Below, piece by piece: positions 15,936 to 22,979 of a stretch of 24,947 nucleotides of DNA. The position numbers and the translations under genes are program-made. The stretch comes from an uncultured Planctomycetia bacterium (GTDB taxonomy: Bacteria; Planctomycetota; UBA1135; GCA-002686595), in contig CALKYE010000052.1 of NCBI GenBank assembly GCA_938003765.1, forward strand, positions 1-24,947, read 5' to 3'. Each line of letters starts with the position of its first letter. The stretch's first letter is position 1. The notes under the pieces are model-generated. The model had not been told where the DNA came from. It ran no database searches and worked only from the letters and a program-made list of their open reading frames with translations.

Positions 15936-16862
15936 ATGTCGAGCGAGCGGAAGATCTTCATGACGGGCGCGACCGGAATCGTCGGTCGCGCGTTGCTCTC
16001 GCGACTGGCGGGGGACAAGCGCTCGGCGGGCAAGAACATGCCGCAGGTCGTGGTGCTCTCGCGCAACGTGAGCGCGGCGCCGGAGCCGGCGGTGAAGTTC
16101 GTCACGGCGCGGCTGGGCGAGCCGGACGCCTGGCGAGCGGCGCTCGAGGGCTGCACCGAGGTCGTCCACATGGCGGCGCAGACCGGCAAGGCGCGACCCG
16201 AGCAGTTCCAGCGCGTCAACGTCGAGGGCACGCGCCACGTGCTCGAGGCGGCGCGCGCGGCGGGCGTTCGGCGCGTCCTGTTCGTGTCCAGCATCGCGGC
16301 GACCTACCCCGAGCTCGAGCACTACCCCTACGGTCGCTCCAAGCGCGACGCCGAGGCGCTGGTGCGCGAGAGCGGCCTGGACTGGGCCATCGTCCGACCG
16401 ACGATCGTGATGAGCCGGCGCGCGGCGATCTGGCACGCGCTCGAAGGGCTCGCAAACCTGCCGATCACGCCCGTGTTCGGCGGCGGCGCCGCGCGCATCC
16501 AACCGATCCACGCCGACGACCTCGCGGAGTGCATGGCGAGTTGGATCGAGGATCCCTCGCTCGACCGCGGCGCGTACGACCTCGGTGGACCGGAGACGCT
16601 CACCTTCGGTGAGTTCCTGCGGCGCATCCGCCAGCGCAAGAGGCGCTCGCGCGGGCCGCTGATGCCGCTGCCCGGCAAGTCGGCGATCTCCGTGTTGTCG
16701 GTGCTCGAGAAGTTCGCGTTCCCGCTGCTGCCGATGACCGCGGGGCAGCTCTACGCCTTCGTGTACGACAGCACCGTGCAGCCCAACGCGCTGCTCGAGC
16801 GACATGCGGCGCGCATGAAGAACGCCGAGCAGATCCTCGACGATCTGTTGAAGTATGACTGA
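15936..16862 (+). CDS. NAD(P)-dependent epimerase/dehydratase (extended SDR)
   Basis: A 308-residue extended short-chain dehydrogenase/reductase. IFMTGATGIVGRALL (7-21) is the Rossmann dinucleotide site (GxxGxxG at 11-17). VVHMAAQTG (76-84) is the conserved strand after the cofactor. VLFVSSIAA (114-122) gives the active-site Ser, and YGRSK (132-136) gives the Tyr and Lys of YxxxK. Residues 160-250 form the substrate part, including HADDLAECMASWIED and YDLGGPETLTFGEFLR, typical of the NDUFA9-like/atypical SDR groups. The substrate is likely a nucleotide-sugar, sterol or quinone-type compound and cannot be fixed. Its stop overlaps the next start by 8 bases, giving translational coupling with the small membrane protein and then the GMC oxidoreductase, so the three probably act on one pathway. 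No Shine-Dalgarno is evident. Confidence 0.85.
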   Translation: MSSERKIFMTGATGIVGRALLSRLAGDKRSAGKNMPQVVVLSRNVSAAPEPAVKFVTARLGEPDAWRAALEGCTEVVHMAAQTGKARPEQFQRVNVEGTRHVLEAARAAGVRRVLFVSSIAATYPELEHYPYGRSKRDAEALVRESGLDWAIVRPTIVMSRRAAIWHALEGLANLPITPVFGGGAARIQPIHADDLAECMASWIEDPSLDRGAYDLGGPETLTFGEFLRRIRQRKRRSRGPLMPLPGKSAISVLSVLEKFAFPLLPMTAGQLYAFVYDSTVQPNALLERHAARMKNAEQILDDLLKYD

Positions 16863-17292
16863 GCCGCTCGAGCGCGAGTGCGAGGTGTTCGCGCGCTACC
16901 TGAGCGGCTCGCCGCCGAGCGACTACGTGCTGGCGCAGTACCGCGCGGCTCACGCGGCCGGCGTCGTCGACCCGCCCGGCGGCGCCACTCGCTTCGACGA
17001 GTTCGTCGTGCGCCAAGCGCGGCGCGGCGCGTGGCTGGCGCGCGCGCTGGACGCACACGCACGCGTGTTCGCGAACGGCTCGCTCCTGCGGCGCAAGCTG
17101 GTGCTGCTGCTCGCGCTGCTCGAGGTGCGCTCGCCGCACGCGGAGGCGCTCGACACTCCCACGGGCGCATCCCGGGCGCTCATGCTGCTCACGATGGCCT
17201 GGCTCGGCGTGCGCTTCGCGTTCAGCGTCGCGCTCGTCGCCGTGCTCCTGATCCCGGCGCGCGTGGCGCTCGGCGGGGGAGGCGCGAAGTGA
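16855..17292 (+). CDS. Small membrane protein of unknown function, coupled to oxidoreductases
   Basis: A 145-residue protein with no family I recognise. Residues 1-100 are charged and predicted mostly helical (LERECEVFARYLSG, SDYVLAQYRAAH, RRKLVLLLALLEVRS). Residues about 108-137 form one long or two short membrane helices (ALMLLTMAWLGVRFAFSVALVAVLLIPARVAL), followed by a short Gly-rich tail. It overlaps the epimerase gene by 8 bases and the GMC oxidoreductase gene by 4 (GTGA), so it is translated in step with both. By analogy with small subunits that accompany some GMC dehydrogenases, it might anchor or assist the oxidoreductase at the membrane. That is inference from position only, as no shared motif is visible. 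Confidence 0.8.
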   Translation: MTEPLERECEVFARYLSGSPPSDYVLAQYRAAHAAGVVDPPGGATRFDEFVVRQARRGAWLARALDAHARVFANGSLLRRKLVLLLALLEVRSPHAEALDTPTGASRALMLLTMAWLGVRFAFSVALVAVLLIPARVALGGGGAK

Positions 17293-18899
17293 AGCACGTC
17301 GTCGTCGTCGGCTCCGGCGCCAGCGGCGTGCACTTCGCGCAGTCGGCGCTCGAACGCGGCTGGCGCGTGACGATGCTCGACGTCGGACGCAGCGCGCCGG
17401 CGGCGGAGCTCCCGCACGCGAGCTTCGCGGCTCTCAAGCGCGAGCATCCCGATCCCGCGGGCTACTTCCTCGGCCGCGCGTTCGAGGGCGCGCTGTTCCC
17501 CGGCGCCAAGGGCGAGTACTACGGCTTTCCGCCGCACAAGGGCTACATCTTCGCGCCGCTCGAGCGCGTCGCCTGGCGCGCGCGCGGCTTCGATCCGCTG
17601 CTGTCGTTCGCGCGCGGCGGACTGGCGCAGGCCTGGACGGGCGGTTCGTTTCCGTTCACCGCGGACGAAACGCGCGACTTCCCCTTCGAACACTCCGAAC
17701 TCCAGCGCTGCTACGGAGTGATCGCGCAGCGCATCGGCGTGAGCGGCGCCGTCGACGACCTCGCGCCGTACTTGCCGGGCCACGCGCATCTCGCGCCGCC
17801 GCTCGACCTCGACGAGCACAGTCGCGTCCTGCTGGCCGCGTACGAGCGCTCGAAGTCCCGGCTCAACGGGAAGCTGCGCTGCTTCGTCGGCCGCTCGCGC
17901 GCCGCAGTGCGCGCTGACGATCGCGACGGCCGCCAGGGATGCACGAACCTCGGGCGCTGCCTGTGGGGTTGTCCGCGCGAGGCGCTGTACACGCCTTCGA
18001 TCACGTTGCGCGAGCTCGAGCGTCACCCGAGCTTCTCCTACGTTCCCGGTCGCGTCGTGACGCGCATCGAGGCCGACGGCGCCAACCGCGTGCGGCGCGT
18101 TCGCGCGGAGAGCCTCGATGGCGGAGCGGAACTCGTGCTCGACACGCAACACGTCGCGCTCGCCGCGGGCACGCTCGCGTCGGCCAAGGTGCTGCTCGAC
18201 TCGCTGCGCGCGCACGGCGGCGTCTCGCCCGTGCTCACGGGCCTGATGGACAACCGCCAGGTGCTCGTGCCGTTCGTGAACTTCGCGATGCTGCGCAAGC
18301 GCGTCGAACTCGACAGCTACCAGTACCACCAGCTCGCGCTGGGCCTCGAGCGTCCCGATCCGCGCCACTACGTGCACGGCTTGGTCACGACGCTCAAGAC
18401 CGCGCTGATCCACCCGATCGTGCAGAGCGTGCCGTTCGACCTCGCGAGCGCGCTGTGGATCTTCCGCAACGCGCACGCGGCGCTGGGCCTGGTGAACGTG
18501 AACTTCCACGACGAGCGGCGCGAGACCTGCTCGCTGGCGCTCGAGGTGGAGCGCGACGGTTCGTCGAAGCTGCTGGTTCGGTACGAACCCGCGCCCGAGG
18601 AGTCCGAGCGGATCGCGGGCGCGCTGCGGGACGTCAAACGCGCACTGCGAGCGCTGGGCTGCATCGCTCCGCCGGGGATGACGCACGTGCGGCCGATGGG
18701 GGCGAGCGTCCACTACGCCGGAGTCGTGCCGATGCGCGCTGAGCGCACGGCGCTGTGCGCCTCGCCGCGCGGGGAGAGCTACGACCTCGCCGGACTGCAC
18801 CTCGTCGACGGCGCCACCTTTCCGTTCCTGCCGGCGAAGAACCTGACGTTCACGCTGATGGCGAACGCTGCTCGCATCGCCGAGCGCCTCGACGACTGA
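17289..18899 (+). CDS. GMC family FAD-dependent oxidoreductase
   Basis: A 536-residue flavoprotein. VVVVGSGASGVHFAQ (4-18) is the N-terminal FAD-binding Rossmann motif. Residues 105-120 (SFARGGLAQAWTGGSF) match the GG-x-x-x-W flavin-contact region. A Cys-rich block, C218-TNLGR-C224-LWG-C228, is found in a subset of the family. VALAAGTLASAKVLLDS is the second FAD contact. The C-terminal GMC domain has H475 in SVHYAG as the likely catalytic base and closes with DGATFPFLPAKNLTFTLMANAARIAE (from about 507). GMC enzymes oxidise alcohols, sugars or sterols. The GTG start at 17289 overlaps the small membrane protein's stop (GTGA). No Tat or Sec signal is seen, so it is probably cytoplasmic or membrane-associated. 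Substrate unknown; it probably shares a pathway with the upstream epimerase. Confidence 0.88.
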   Translation: MKHVVVVGSGASGVHFAQSALERGWRVTMLDVGRSAPAAELPHASFAALKREHPDPAGYFLGRAFEGALFPGAKGEYYGFPPHKGYIFAPLERVAWRARGFDPLLSFARGGLAQAWTGGSFPFTADETRDFPFEHSELQRCYGVIAQRIGVSGAVDDLAPYLPGHAHLAPPLDLDEHSRVLLAAYERSKSRLNGKLRCFVGRSRAAVRADDRDGRQGCTNLGRCLWGCPREALYTPSITLRELERHPSFSYVPGRVVTRIEADGANRVRRVRAESLDGGAELVLDTQHVALAAGTLASAKVLLDSLRAHGGVSPVLTGLMDNRQVLVPFVNFAMLRKRVELDSYQYHQLALGLERPDPRHYVHGLVTTLKTALIHPIVQSVPFDLASALWIFRNAHAALGLVNVNFHDERRETCSLALEVERDGSSKLLVRYEPAPEESERIAGALRDVKRALRALGCIAPPGMTHVRPMGASVHYAGVVPMRAERTALCASPRGESYDLAGLHLVDGATFPFLPAKNLTFTLMANAARIAERLDD

Positions 18900-18933
18900 G
18901 CGCGGACCTGCGCCAGTGGACGCAGAATTGTCG

Positions 18934-18956
18934 CGAGCGGCTCACGCCGCCGCTCG
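18934..18956 (+). terminator. 8-bp GC hairpin after the oxidoreductase operon
   Basis: CGAGCGGC (18934-18941) pairs perfectly with GCCGCTCG (18949-18956) around a 7-base loop, 34 bases after the oxidoreductase stop and before the next gene. A shorter alternative fold (GCGGC/GCCGC) shares the site. No U-run follows, so termination by this element is plausible but unproven. Confidence 0.4.
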
Positions 18957-19022
18957 TCGCGCGTAGGCTTGGAGCCCCGTTCCAGGTGCAGTCCCCGCGG
19001 CGCCGAGTGCGCCGATCTCCCC

Positions 19023-20543
19023 ATGCGTGCTCGACAACGCTGGCCCGTCGCTGTGGTCGCCCTTGGAGCGTTCTTCCTCGCATTGGTCGTGTGGTTCAGC
19101 GCCGGCGGCGCATCCGAACGCGAGCTCGCGGCCACCCTCGCGAGGTCGTCGGAGCCTGTCGCCGAAACTCCGTCCGCCGACGAGGTCGAAGCCCCGGCTC
19201 AAGAAGCTCAGAGCGAACGCTTCGAACCTGTTCCGCAAGCGGAGTCGCGAGCAGAGCCCGCCGCGGCGCCCGCGTCGACGCCGAAGATTCGACTCGTGGG
19301 CGAGGTTCAGTACGTAGGGCGAGCGAATTCCGGCGCGAAGCTGCGCGTGGCTCGTCGGCCGGCTCGCCTCGGACGGACCCTCGAAAGCGTCCTTGAAGAT
19401 ACTGACCCGAGCCGGGCGGACATGCAGTGGACGCTCGAACCCACCGTCCTGAACGCAGACTACAGCACCTCCGTGGCGGGCGTCGTCGACGAGCACGGAC
19501 GCTTCGACGTGGATCTGACCGGACTCCTTCTCACCGAACCGTCGCCCCGGATCGCGATCCAACTCCAGAGCGACGGAGCGCTGCCCTTCGAGTTCGAATG
19601 TCCGGTCGCGATCGACAGCGCGCGTTGGGGCAAGGCGGCGGTGTACGAGATCCGAGCGACACTGCGCGTTCAGCTCAGGCGCGGCGTCGTGGGCCGCATC
19701 GTGCCGCCGGCGGATCTGGCGCTGCGACACGCCGCGCGAGCGGCGCCAACCGTCGCGGTGTTCGAATGGTCGGGGGGCCGGCCGCAGGTCGCCGCCGCAA
19801 CCAGCGCTGCTTGTGATCGCGGGAGCGGCGACTTCCAGTTGCAGCTCGAGAGCGACCGCGACTACGTGCTGGTGGCGATTCTCGACGGCTGTCGACCCTG
19901 GACGCGCGTGCTCCCCAGGAGCGAATTCATCGACCTGGGACGCGTGGTGCTCGAGCGCGGCGAGTCGATTGCAGGCCGTGCGAGCGTCGCGGGTCAGCCG
20001 GTGACCGGCGCCGTGCGAGCGCGCTTCAAGAACGCGGGCGCGAGCGAGTTCATCCAGTGCAACATCGCGGGTCGCTGGCTGGTGTGGACCGGCGCGGCCT
20101 TCGAGTGGGAGAGCCAGGGCGTGATCTCCGAGTCGAGCGGACGCTTCGAGCTCACCGGTCTCGCGCCGGCGAGCTACTCCGTCGAACTGGGCAGCATGCG
20201 CGAGGCCTACGCGAGCGCCGCGAGCCTCACCGATGTCGTTGCGCCCTCGCGTCACCTCGAGCTGGGGCCGCGCATCTGTCGCGTGGAGCTCCAGGTCTAT
20301 GAGGAAGGCGCCCCCGCGGCCGAACGGATGATCGAGATCTCCGAAGTCGGTCGCTCGGGCACGATCATCGGCACGCACCGCACCGACTCGAGCGGCATGG
20401 CGACGCTGTGGGTCGATCCGACGCGCACCACGTCGGTGGCGCTCGCTCCGAAGAGCACTCGGAGCTCCGAACGCCTCAAGCCGCCGCAGCGGGTCGAGTG
20501 CGTCGCGCCCGGCGCAGCGCTCTCGATGCGCGTCGACTTCTAG
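19023..20543 (+). CDS. Membrane-anchored protein with carboxypeptidase-regulatory-like domains
   Basis: A 506-residue protein. Residues 8-25 (WPVAVVALGAFFLALVVWF) form an N-terminal membrane anchor or uncleaved signal. Residues about 30-90 are a Glu/Ala/Pro-rich linker. From about residue 90 the chain is beta-rich, with repeated Ig-like modules of the carboxypeptidase-regulatory type: VAGVVDEHGRFDVDLTGL, GRVVLERGESIAGRASVAGQPVTGAV, ESSGRFELTGLAPASYSVEL, and TDSSGMATLWVDPTR. Such modules usually mediate binding or structure rather than catalysis, and I see no catalytic motif. Similar proteins are frequent in Planctomycetota envelopes. The ATG at 19023 is preferred over an upstream TTG at 18969 because the anchor begins just after it. 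Its stop shares a CTAG with the stop of the convergent lipoprotein gene. Confidence 0.8.
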   Translation: MRARQRWPVAVVALGAFFLALVVWFSAGGASERELAATLARSSEPVAETPSADEVEAPAQEAQSERFEPVPQAESRAEPAAAPASTPKIRLVGEVQYVGRANSGAKLRVARRPARLGRTLESVLEDTDPSRADMQWTLEPTVLNADYSTSVAGVVDEHGRFDVDLTGLLLTEPSPRIAIQLQSDGALPFEFECPVAIDSARWGKAAVYEIRATLRVQLRRGVVGRIVPPADLALRHAARAAPTVAVFEWSGGRPQVAAATSAACDRGSGDFQLQLESDRDYVLVAILDGCRPWTRVLPRSEFIDLGRVVLERGESIAGRASVAGQPVTGAVRARFKNAGASEFIQCNIAGRWLVWTGAAFEWESQGVISESSGRFELTGLAPASYSVELGSMREAYASAASLTDVVAPSRHLELGPRICRVELQVYEEGAPAAERMIEISEVGRSGTIIGTHRTDSSGMATLWVDPTRTTSVALAPKSTRSSERLKPPQRVECVAPGAALSMRVDF

Positions 20544-22105
20544 CGCGAGCGTTCCACGAAGCCCACCCGCTCGCCCGGGTAGTCGAAGATCAACTCGAAC
20601 GGCTCGAGCAGCTTGCCGCCGATGTTGCCCCACACGTAGTCGTTGGCGAGCGCGCCCTTGTCTTCGACCGCGAACGAGGCGGGCAGCGCCTCGAACACAC
20701 GGCCGCCGAGCTCGAAACGGTCGAGCACGCCGTCGCGCGTCGCGACGAAGCCGCCCACGCCGCCGGACTTGCTCTCGTGCGTGTCACGGCCTTCCAGCAG
20801 CTTCAAGTCGGCGACGACCTGGTAGTGGAGCGTGACGGTGTCGCTGGCGGCCCCGGTGTCGATCAGGAACACGCCCTCGCGCCCTTCGAAGCTCGCATCG
20901 ACGCACGGACGACGCCCGTAGATCCACGCCTTCGACCAGGCCGTGTTCGCGGGCGCGGTGAAGCGCGCCGGGTCGTGCAGCGCGATGCGGCTCTGCGCCA
21001 TGTCGACTTGCGCGACGCAGCGCGAGAGCAACTCGTACCCCAGGATCCCTCCGACCGGCACGCCGAAGTGCTGCTCGAGGAACGAGAGGTCGAGCTCGAT
21101 GAACACCGGATCGGCGACGCGCACGGGGCCGATCGAGAGCTCGCGCGCGCGCCACAGGTGCGTCGCGTTCGATCCGCCGACGCCCGTGGCGAGGATCTCC
21201 CCGATCGGTCCCGCGAGTCCGTCGGTCACGCCCTTCGAGATGCAGTTCGTGCCGGCGCCGCTGTCGAAGATGAACCAGCCGCGGTCGACACCGTCGATGC
21301 GCGGGTGGACGAGCAAGTGGCCCGACTTGACGCGTTTGACTTCGAGTTGCGGGGCGATGCTCTCGTCGAAGCGCGTGTCGCGCGGCGCGGCGAGTCGCGC
21401 TGCGAACCACTCGTCCTCCGCCGAGGCGAGCACGCGCACCGAGTCGAGGCCGTAGTTGCGCTGCATGCCCTGGTCGCGCGTCTCGATGGCGCCGGCGTAC
21501 GCGAAGCCATCGACGACGCGCCAGTCGGAGAAGCTCCACTGGTTGCGCTCGCCGTCGGTCCCGAAGCGGAGCGCAGCGGGGCGGAACGTGCGGGCGTCGA
21601 GCTCGAGCACGCCGTACTGGATCCCGTCGACGTGACGGAACGCGAGCGCGATGCGTTCGGCGGAAGCGCTCTCGGCCATCTCGAACTTCACGCGCTCCGT
21701 CGCCAGGCACCAGCGTCCGGTCTTGAACAGCTCCTCGAGCTCGGCGTTCGTGGCGTCGCCCAGGCACAGCTCGCGCGGCGTGTCGTTCCAGTCCCTTGAC
21801 CAGCGCCGAGCGCCGTCGAAGCCGCTCGACTGGCGCAGTTCGCCTTCGAGCGACTCGACGAAGCGCCCGCCGCCGTCGAAGCGCAGCGTGTGGCGCGTGT
21901 CGAGACCCAGCCAGCGCGTGTGGCCGAGCACTTCGACGACGCCGCCGCGTTGCGCGAGGATGTCCCAACCCAGAGCGCTTCGCGCGCGAGCGAGCGTGGC
22001 CTCGAGTTTCGAGGGCGGTTGCTCCTGCGGCTTCGAATCGGGGCCGGCGCAGGCGAGCAGCACGACGGCGAACGAGACACACGACACGGAGAGGCGCAGC
22101 TTCAT
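20540..22105 (-). CDS. Lipoprotein with two retropepsin-like aspartic protease domains
   Basis: A 521-residue lipoprotein. Residues 1-19 are a lipoprotein signal ending in LLAC (Cys19 is the expected lipid site). Residues 33-235 form a domain rich in beta strands (VVEVLGHTRWLGLDTRHTLRF, WSFSDWRVVDGFAYAGAIETR), similar to LolA/LolB-like or DUF4412-type barrels often found ahead of such proteases. Residues about 255-385 and 395-521 are two aspartic-protease halves: FIFDSGAGTNCIS (D281) and FLIDTGAASDTVT (D416). Each is followed by a flap-like stretch and a GILGYELLS or GNIGGKLLEPF block, with a closing strand (VDMAQSRI, FDYPGERVGF). Bacterial retropepsin-like proteins of this type are mostly uncharacterised; a fold-intact catalytic pair suggests activity. 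The ATG overlaps the upstream regulator stop (ATGA). Confidence 0.85.
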   Translation of the reverse strand: MKLRLSVSCVSFAVVLLACAGPDSKPQEQPPSKLEATLARARSALGWDILAQRGGVVEVLGHTRWLGLDTRHTLRFDGGGRFVESLEGELRQSSGFDGARRWSRDWNDTPRELCLGDATNAELEELFKTGRWCLATERVKFEMAESASAERIALAFRHVDGIQYGVLELDARTFRPAALRFGTDGERNQWSFSDWRVVDGFAYAGAIETRDQGMQRNYGLDSVRVLASAEDEWFAARLAAPRDTRFDESIAPQLEVKRVKSGHLLVHPRIDGVDRGWFIFDSGAGTNCISKGVTDGLAGPIGEILATGVGGSNATHLWRARELSIGPVRVADPVFIELDLSFLEQHFGVPVGGILGYELLSRCVAQVDMAQSRIALHDPARFTAPANTAWSKAWIYGRRPCVDASFEGREGVFLIDTGAASDTVTLHYQVVADLKLLEGRDTHESKSGGVGGFVATRDGVLDRFELGGRVFEALPASFAVEDKGALANDYVWGNIGGKLLEPFELIFDYPGERVGFVERSR

Positions 22106-22710
22106 CGAGGTTGGTTCCTGGCCGCACGAGCGCGGGCGACGGGAGTCAGTGGCGCGAGGGCGAAGGCGATCGACTGCAGGCTGGCGCCGCGGCGCGGTCG
22201 GCCTTGCACCAGCAGTTGGGATGCGGCTTCGAGGTGTTGGCGCACGGCGGCGAGCTCGGCTTGCGTCAGCCAGCCCTTCACGCGCGCGCACCAGGCGTTG
22301 CGCTCCGCGCCGCGGGCGTAGCGCGCGGTCCCGCTCTCGACCGCTGCGCGCAGGTCGCGTTCAGCGATGCGCAGGACGGAGCGCGTCAACGCGAGCAGGT
22401 CGCGGCGCTCGGCGGAGCTGCGCGGCTCGAAGTCGAGGATCAGTCGGCCCGGCGTGTCGTACAGCGCCTCGTCGCGCGCGCCAGAGCGGCGCTTGCCGCG
22501 CTGCACGATGAGCCCGACGCGCTCGAGCGCGCGCACGTGGTAGTAGAGCGAGTCCGGCGCGCGGCCGAGGAGTTCGCCGAGCGCTGCGATCGAGCACGGA
22601 CCGGCGGCCTGCAGTGCGTCGACGAGCTCCTGTCGCGCCGGGGAGCGCAGAGCTCGCACTTGACGTGCTTCGCGGAGCGGGAAGTCGACTCGGCCGGCGG
22701 CGCGCTTCAT
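22102..22710 (-). CDS. ArsR-type winged-helix transcriptional regulator
   Basis: A 202-residue regulator. Residues about 17-75 are a winged helix of the ArsR/HTH_20 type: ALRSPARQELVDAL, then SIAALGELLGRAPDSLYYHVRALERVGLI, the recognition helix region with the characteristic LYYHVRALERVGL. Residues 75-105 are the wing and a dimer strand. The rest (105-202) is helical, Arg/Ala-rich, and could be a dimer or ligand domain; no metal-binding CxC pair is seen, so it is unlikely to be a metal sensor. It is coupled (ATGA) to the retropepsin-like lipoprotein and probably controls that gene and itself. The start lies right after an AT-rich patch (22711-22740) with no Shine-Dalgarno, so translation may be leaderless. 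A structured inverted repeat lies about 63 to 150 bases upstream. Confidence 0.88.
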   Translation of the reverse strand: MKRAAGRVDFPLREARQVRALRSPARQELVDALQAAGPCSIAALGELLGRAPDSLYYHVRALERVGLIVQRGKRRSGARDEALYDTPGRLILDFEPRSSAERRDLLALTRSVLRIAERDLRAAVESGTARYARGAERNAWCARVKGWLTQAELAAVRQHLEAASQLLVQGRPRRGASLQSIAFALAPLTPVARARAARNQPR

Positions 22711-22772
22711 GATGAAAAAAGCATAGGAATTTCAACATGCGGCGCCAGCCCGGGCGCTGGGCTAGGACACAA
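22711..22772 (-). promoter_or_regulatory. AT-rich promoter/operator candidate of the regulator operon
   Basis: Read on the minus strand, the 30 bases before the regulator start contain TTGAAATTCC, TATGC and a T-run, standing out from GC-rich surroundings. GCAT at 22721-22724 mirrors ATGC at 22737-22740 with weak internal symmetry. It could hold promoter elements and an autoregulatory site. No clean -35/-10 pair can be fixed. Confidence 0.35.
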
Positions 22773-22861
22773 CTCGAACTTCGAGCTCAGGCGCGCTCGG
22801 CCGATGGCCGCCGAGCGCGCGCTCGTGAGCTCAGCGCTGCGCTGCGTTCCCCGAGTTCGAG
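22773..22861 (-). repeat. Nested inverted repeats, possible structured RNA or operator
   Basis: Three sets of perfect arms are nested: CTCGAACT (22773-22780) with AGTTCGAG (22854-22861), GAGCTCA (22783-22789) with TGAGCTC (22826-22832), and GCGCGCTCGGC (22791-22801) with GCCGAGCGCGC (22810-22820). A small AGCG/CGCT hairpin fits in the right internal gap (22833-22843). The total is 26 paired positions plus four, over 89 bases. The element sits between the stop of the secreted repeat protein and the regulator start, so it could be a terminator for the former or a leader/operator for the latter. Confidence 0.5.
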
Positions 22862-22979
22862 CGGGCGTCGCGTTCGACGCCGCGCAGGGAACCGTCGCCC
22901 CCGGTCGTGCTCGATCGCCGGTGGGTCGCCGCTGTGGCGCGGCGGCCGGGCGCAACCTCGTCGCGCCGGGGGCGCACGC
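22862..22979. other. Intergenic remainder, no gene seen
   Basis: GC-rich non-coding bases immediately downstream of the stop of the secreted repeat protein (minus strand). A short GGCGTC/GACGCC inverted repeat is present. No terminator with a T-run is visible. Confidence 0.4.

Noticed and set aside
22361..22738. Alternative minus-strand frame starting MLKFLCFFHHE upstream of the regulator
   Set aside because: It overlaps the winged-helix gene in another frame and turns into Arg-rich text after the AT-rich patch; the hydrophobic start is just that patch read as codons.
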